From contig SLDE01000019.1 in assembly GCA_007125455.1 (NCBI GenBank), positions 1 through 56,590 of the forward strand: 56,590 bases of DNA. Direction: 5' to 3'. The notes below the pieces were generated by a model that was not told the DNA's origin, searched no databases, and saw only the letters and a list, made by a program, of their open reading frames with translations. The stretch comes from Ectothiorhodospiraceae bacterium (lineage in GTDB: Bacteria; Pseudomonadota; Gammaproteobacteria; Thiohalomonadales; Thiohalomonadaceae). Positions 53,426 to 56,590 of the stretch are shown here, one piece after another; position 1 is the first letter of the stretch, and every line of letters begins with the position of its first letter. Position numbers and translations under genes: made by a program.

Positions 53426-53593
53426 ATGGCCAAGTCTGCACGTGACAAGATTCGTCTGGTATCCAGCGCTGGTACCGGTCACTTCTACACCACCGACAAG
53501 AACAAACGTAACATGCCGGAAAAGATGGAGATCAAGAAGTTTGATCCCGTGGTTCGCCAGCATGTGATGTACAAGGAAGCCAAGATCAAGTAA
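53426..53593 (+). CDS. rpmG: 50S ribosomal protein L33
   Basis: A 55-residue protein, MAKSARDKIRLVSSAGTGHF through VMYKEAKIK. It is the L33 form without zinc cysteines. TAAGGAG lies before the ATG. It forms the usual pair with rpmB and is closed by the hairpin at 53617. Confidence 0.96.
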   Translation: MAKSARDKIRLVSSAGTGHFYTTDKNKRNMPEKMEIKKFDPVVRQHVMYKEAKIK

Positions 53594-53616
53594 GCGATCT
53601 TGTCTCCCGCGAAAAG

Positions 53617-53639
53617 CCCGGCTTATGCCGGGTTTTTTT
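53617..53639 (+). terminator. Rho-independent terminator after rpmG
   Basis: CCCGGC-TTAT-GCCGGG followed by seven T, 23 bases past the rpmG stop. Canonical. Confidence 0.92.
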
Positions 53640-53718
53640 GTGCCCGGCAACTCCTGCCCGCACCCACACCCATAGAAAAGACCATGGCTATTCCTTAGTA
53701 GCAGGCTATTCTATTTAG

Positions 53719-53922
53719 GTATTCCATGAAGGCCAGGGCCAGGTGGGTGAGGCCCTGCAACAGGTGCTCCACTACGAGCGGGGGGCATGGGATCGGCTCA
53801 GTGCCACCGACACCCCGGTACACCAGTATCGCAACTGCTATCTGGCCGCCGTGCTATGGGCCGACGACAGTATGGCCGGGCTGCACGGTGAGCAGGAAGA
53901 GCCGCTACACGCCGACCAATAG
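53719..53922 (+). pseudogene. C-terminal remnant of an HDOD/EAL (YuxH-like) gene
   Basis: An open frame of 67 residues without a start codon, preceded by an in-frame TAG. It reads GEALQQVLHYERGAWDRL and later YLAAVLWADD, the pattern found at the C-terminus of HDOD-domain proteins of the YuxH type, which end in a helix with a YERG.W motif and a WAD segment. The rest of the domain is gone: the sequence before it is non-coding and meets the rpmG terminator. The family call is by memory of the motif. Confidence 0.55.
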
Positions 53923-53931
53923 CAAGCGAGA

Positions 53932-55890
53932 CTACCGCTGCAATACCAGATTACCGTGAGGATCGACCACGCAGGCCCAGCCCAGCGCGATCCAACTGGT
54001 GGAGACCTGCTCGGTGATCAGCGCCGGGCCCTCGATATGTTGTGCCACCACCAAATCCTCGCGCCGCCACACTGGCACACCCTCCGGGAAGGCATGGATC
54101 GCCACATGGCGCGGCTCCTCAGCCAGCTGGCCCTGGCGTGCATGGGCAATGGGCAGTTGTGGTGTCGGCCCGCGTAACCCCAGACGCAGGGTAACCAACT
54201 CCACCGGCAGCTCCAGCCGGTGGCCGTAGCGCTGTTGGTGGGCAAGATGGAAGGCCTCCTCATCCAAGCGGCCCTGCCAGGGCAGATTGAGGGCGTGTGA
54301 CTGCCCCCGGTAGCGCAGATCCATGCTGGGGAAGGCCTGGATCTCTTCCTCTAACAAGCCCTCCAGCTGCAATGAATGCACACCTTGGCCGCGCAGCTCC
54401 TCCCAACCCTGCTCCAGTTCCACCGCACTGAACTCCCGCAGTAGGCCCTGCAAAGTATGGGAGAGCTGACGGCCACGCGGGGCGCAGAGCATCCCCAACG
54501 CCGAGAGTACCCCACCGTGCACCGGCACCATCGCCTGGCGCATCCCCAGAGCCTCGGCCAGGGCACAGACATGCAAGCCCCCAGCACCACCAAAGCAGGT
54601 CAGGGTCATTCCCGCCGGATCGTGGCCACGCTGCACCGAGATCACCCGCAAAGCCCGCGCCATATGTTCGTTGGCGATGCGTACTATCCCCTCTGCCGCC
54701 GCGTGCAAACCTATCCCCAACTGATCGGCGATCCGCCCCACCGCCGCCTCAGCAGCGGCCACATCCAAGCCCATGCCGCCGCCAAGAAAGGCGTCGGGCA
54801 ACAAACGGCCCAACACCAGATTGGCGTCGGTCACGGTGGCCTGCTCGCCGCCGCGTCCGTAGCAGGCGGGTCCCGGTGCCGCCCCCGCCGACTCCGGCCC
54901 CACCTGCAACAATCCACCGGCATCCACACGGGCAATAGAGCCGCCCCCGGCACCGATGGTATGCATATCGACCATCGGCACCGCAACCGGCCAGGGGCCA
55001 ATATGGCCCTCGCTGGTTAATTGCAGATCGCCATCGATCAGCGCCACATCGGTGGAGGTGCCACCCATGTCGAAGGTAAGCAGGCGCTCACGCCCAGCCA
55101 ACGTCCCCACCGCACGGGCCGCCTGCAGGCCACCCGCCGGCCCGGACAGCAGCATGTTCACCGCCCGTTGGCCCGCCAGTTCGGCCTCAATGGTATTGCC
55201 GCAGCTTTGCATCACCGAGACCCGCGCCCCGCCAAGCCCATCGCACAGCCGCGCCAGATAGCCCTCCACCTTCGGCCCCACCCAGGCATTGAGCCAGGTA
55301 GTGATCCCCCGCTCGTACTCACGGTACTCGGGCAGCACCGCCGAGGAGCGCGAGACAAAAATCCCTTCGGGTACCTGCTGCTCGATGGCGCGCTCAAAGC
55401 GGTCATCCAAAAAGGAGAACAGCAGATTGATCGCCACCGCCTCCGGGCGTAGGCGTTCCAGCTCCTCACGCAGTGCGGCCAGCTCCCCGTCCGTCAGCGG
55501 CTCAACCACCTCGCCATCAGCCCCCAGCCGACCACCCACCTCCAGACACAGCTCGCTGGGTACCGGCGAGGCGGGGAGCCGTGGTTGCAGGTTGTAGAGC
55601 TCGGCACGGGCCTGGCGACCGATGGTCAGCAGATCCCCCAGACCGTGGTTGGTGATCAACACCGTGCGCACCCCTTTGCCCTCCAGCACCGCATTGGTGG
55701 CCACGGTAGAGCCGTGCACCACGGTCAGCCCGGAAAAGTGATCTGGCCCGATCCCCAGCTCGGCCACGCCCTGCAGGATCGCCTGCTCCGGGGCATGCGG
55801 GGTCGACAGCACCTTGTGCACACGCAGGCACTCACCATCAAACAATACAAAGTCGGTAAAGGTACCGCCGGTATCGACACCAAGTAACAT
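53932..55890 (-). CDS. Hydantoinase/5-oxoprolinase A-type protein (HyuA)
   Basis: A 652-residue ASKHA-fold protein with GVDTGGTFTDFVLFDG at the N-terminus, VVHGSTVATNAVLEGKG, MLLSGPAGG, FDMGGTSTDVALIDG and the CFGGAGGLHVCALAE segment. Members hydrolyse hydantoins, 5-oxoproline or related cyclic amides with ATP, usually together with a B subunit. No HyuB gene is next to it on either side, which is unusual. The substrate cannot be told. The ATG at 55890 is preferred to a GTG one codon earlier. It is convergent with the remnant at 53719. Confidence 0.88.
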   Translation of the reverse strand: MLLGVDTGGTFTDFVLFDGECLRVHKVLSTPHAPEQAILQGVAELGIGPDHFSGLTVVHGSTVATNAVLEGKGVRTVLITNHGLGDLLTIGRQARAELYNLQPRLPASPVPSELCLEVGGRLGADGEVVEPLTDGELAALREELERLRPEAVAINLLFSFLDDRFERAIEQQVPEGIFVSRSSAVLPEYREYERGITTWLNAWVGPKVEGYLARLCDGLGGARVSVMQSCGNTIEAELAGQRAVNMLLSGPAGGLQAARAVGTLAGRERLLTFDMGGTSTDVALIDGDLQLTSEGHIGPWPVAVPMVDMHTIGAGGGSIARVDAGGLLQVGPESAGAAPGPACYGRGGEQATVTDANLVLGRLLPDAFLGGGMGLDVAAAEAAVGRIADQLGIGLHAAAEGIVRIANEHMARALRVISVQRGHDPAGMTLTCFGGAGGLHVCALAEALGMRQAMVPVHGGVLSALGMLCAPRGRQLSHTLQGLLREFSAVELEQGWEELRGQGVHSLQLEGLLEEEIQAFPSMDLRYRGQSHALNLPWQGRLDEEAFHLAHQQRYGHRLELPVELVTLRLGLRGPTPQLPIAHARQGQLAEEPRHVAIHAFPEGVPVWRREDLVVAQHIEGPALITEQVSTSWIALGWACVVDPHGNLVLQR

Positions 55891-56007
55891 CACTCTAGCA
55901 CCCTTTGCTAGTCAGCTTCGCTCATAAGCGACCATAAGAGATAGTCCGCAGTTCACCCAAGAGCTGAAAGGCATGACAGCTTGAATTGGTCCGATTGAAG
56001 CGTATTG

Positions 56008-56307
56008 TTATTTTTCTTCATCGGGAGGCAATAGTAGCCGCTCACTTCTCCAGACCCGAACCAAATTTACCGATGATGCATTCCTCAGATAAACCACACG
56101 AAACGGCGGATGGATAATTTCCCTGATGTGGTCTTGATCAAACTCCGGGACTTTTCTACCTGAGTCCGGGTGATCACGCAGTCTTTGTACATTTTTCAAT
56201 ATGGCATTTGCAAACTTCTGGCCAATGTCCGGCACACCCTGCTCCAGGTAATACGTTTTTATCTCCTGGAGGTCACTCAGGGCAGAACGAGCGATAATTA
56301 TCTTCAC
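56008..56307 (-). CDS. ParE/RelE-family toxin
   Basis: A 99-residue protein of the ParE/RelE fold: ARSALSDLQEIKTYYLEQG, HPDSGRKVPEF, REIIHPPFRVVYL and RVWRSERLLLP. Without the catalytic residues of RelE clearly visible, ParE-type (gyrase) action is somewhat more likely. The GTG start follows directly on the antitoxin TAA, so the two genes are coupled. Confidence 0.88.
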   Translation of the reverse strand: MKIIIARSALSDLQEIKTYYLEQGVPDIGQKFANAILKNVQRLRDHPDSGRKVPEFDQDHIREIIHPPFRVVYLRNASSVNLVRVWRSERLLLPPDEEK

Positions 56308-56577
56308 TTACTCTGCGCCAAGTATTTTCTTCGCCTCGGCCAGCGTGACGGTATTACCTTCTCGGATGTCAGCCAGTCCTTGCGCCACAGCCTTAATAAA
56401 CCGCAACTCTTCTGCAGTTTTCTCATAATCGTCGAGGCCTTGCACGACGGCAACCCCTCTGCCTCTGCTGGTCAACAGGACTGGTCTGTGTGTATCGTTC
56501 ACCCGGCTTACGACTTTGCCCGGGTTGACCTTGAGGTCGGATAGAGGAATGACATCCTCTGAAAATTTCGTTTGCAT
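56308..56577 (-). CDS. Phd/YefM-family antitoxin
   Basis: An 89-residue protein with the Phd/YefM N-terminal fold: VIPLSDLKVNPGKVVSRV and RPVLLTSRGRGVAVVQ, which forms the DNA-binding part, and a C-terminal tail for toxin binding. It precedes the toxin gene with no gap. By family it should repress its own operon together with the toxin. The promoter region lies at or beyond the window edge. Confidence 0.9.
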   Translation of the reverse strand: MQTKFSEDVIPLSDLKVNPGKVVSRVNDTHRPVLLTSRGRGVAVVQGLDDYEKTAEELRFIKAVAQGLADIREGNTVTLAEAKKILGAE

Positions 56578-56590
56578 GCTAGCGCCCTCG

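Noticed and set aside
53726..53959. ATG-started plus-strand frame of 77 codons after rpmG
   Set aside because: Its protein is Arg/Pro/Cys-rich without motifs, whereas the neighbouring frame reads as an HDOD-type C-terminus; it also runs into the convergent hyuA.
1..56590. Prophage, integron or insertion sequence
   Set aside because: No integrase, transposase, terminal repeat pair or tRNA target was seen; gene order is largely conserved core.

Overview
The window reads as chromosomal core DNA of a gammaproteobacterium. Gene order from the pil-chp cluster through gshB, tonB, yqgE, ruvX, pyrR, pyrB, pyrC', pilT/pilU, yggS, proC, yggT, yggU and metX-metW, and again from slmA-argB through dut-coaBC-radC-rpmBG, matches the order I know from Pseudomonas aeruginosa. 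The carbon block tkt-gap-pgk-pyk-fba beside ccmF is typical of Chromatiales- or Thiotrichales-like lithotrophs, so a sulfur-oxidising, possibly autotrophic relative is my inference; no RuBisCO or sulfur gene lies here. No rRNA, tRNA, CRISPR array, insertion sequence or prophage was seen.

Layout. 1-8.4 kb (minus): 5' part of ccmF, then the lower glycolysis/Calvin-cycle block. 8.9-13.4 kb (plus): metK, SAH riboswitch, ahcY, metF (activated methyl cycle) and rsmE. 13.4-24.7 kb (minus): a di-haem cytochrome c and the Chp chemosensory system for type IV pili (pilG, pilH, pilI, pilJ, a 2.1-kilo-residue ChpA, ChpC). 25-31.7 kb (plus): gshB, tonB, then the overlapping run yqgE-ruvX-pyrR-pyrB-pyrC' and a PyrK-like flavoprotein. 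31.8-34.1 kb (minus): pilU and pilT. 34.2-42 kb (plus): yggS, proC, yggT, yggU, a dynamin-like GTPase, metX, metW and a DUF945 protein. 42-45 kb (minus): a DsbD_2/TauE-like membrane protein, ampG and exonuclease III. 45.2-47.8 kb: pyrE with two coupled small genes, a TSUP transporter and a DUF4124 protein. 47.8-52.2 kb (minus): slmA, argB, an orphan membrane module at the algC position, dut and coaBC. 52.3-53.6 kb (plus): radC, rpmB and rpmG. The right end holds an HDOD-like gene remnant, a solitary HyuA and a ParE/Phd toxin-antitoxin pair.

The most unusual signal is a set of intergenic palindromes at five loci (pgk/gap, metK/ahcY, ahcY/metF, pyrK-like/pilU, radC/rpmB). Each has arms built of degenerate short tandem units, 7 nt at four loci and 9 nt at one. 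The unit sequence differs from locus to locus while the architecture is the same. Other points worth attention: a membrane module that looks like the N-terminal part of AlgC, standing alone where algC should be; an 18-bp tandem repeat inside chpA; a dynamin-like gene inserted in otherwise conserved synteny; a catalytically dead dihydroorotase followed by a PyrK-like protein; a shared leader motif before the PyrK-like gene and pyrE; and a palindrome that supplies the stop codons of two convergent genes.
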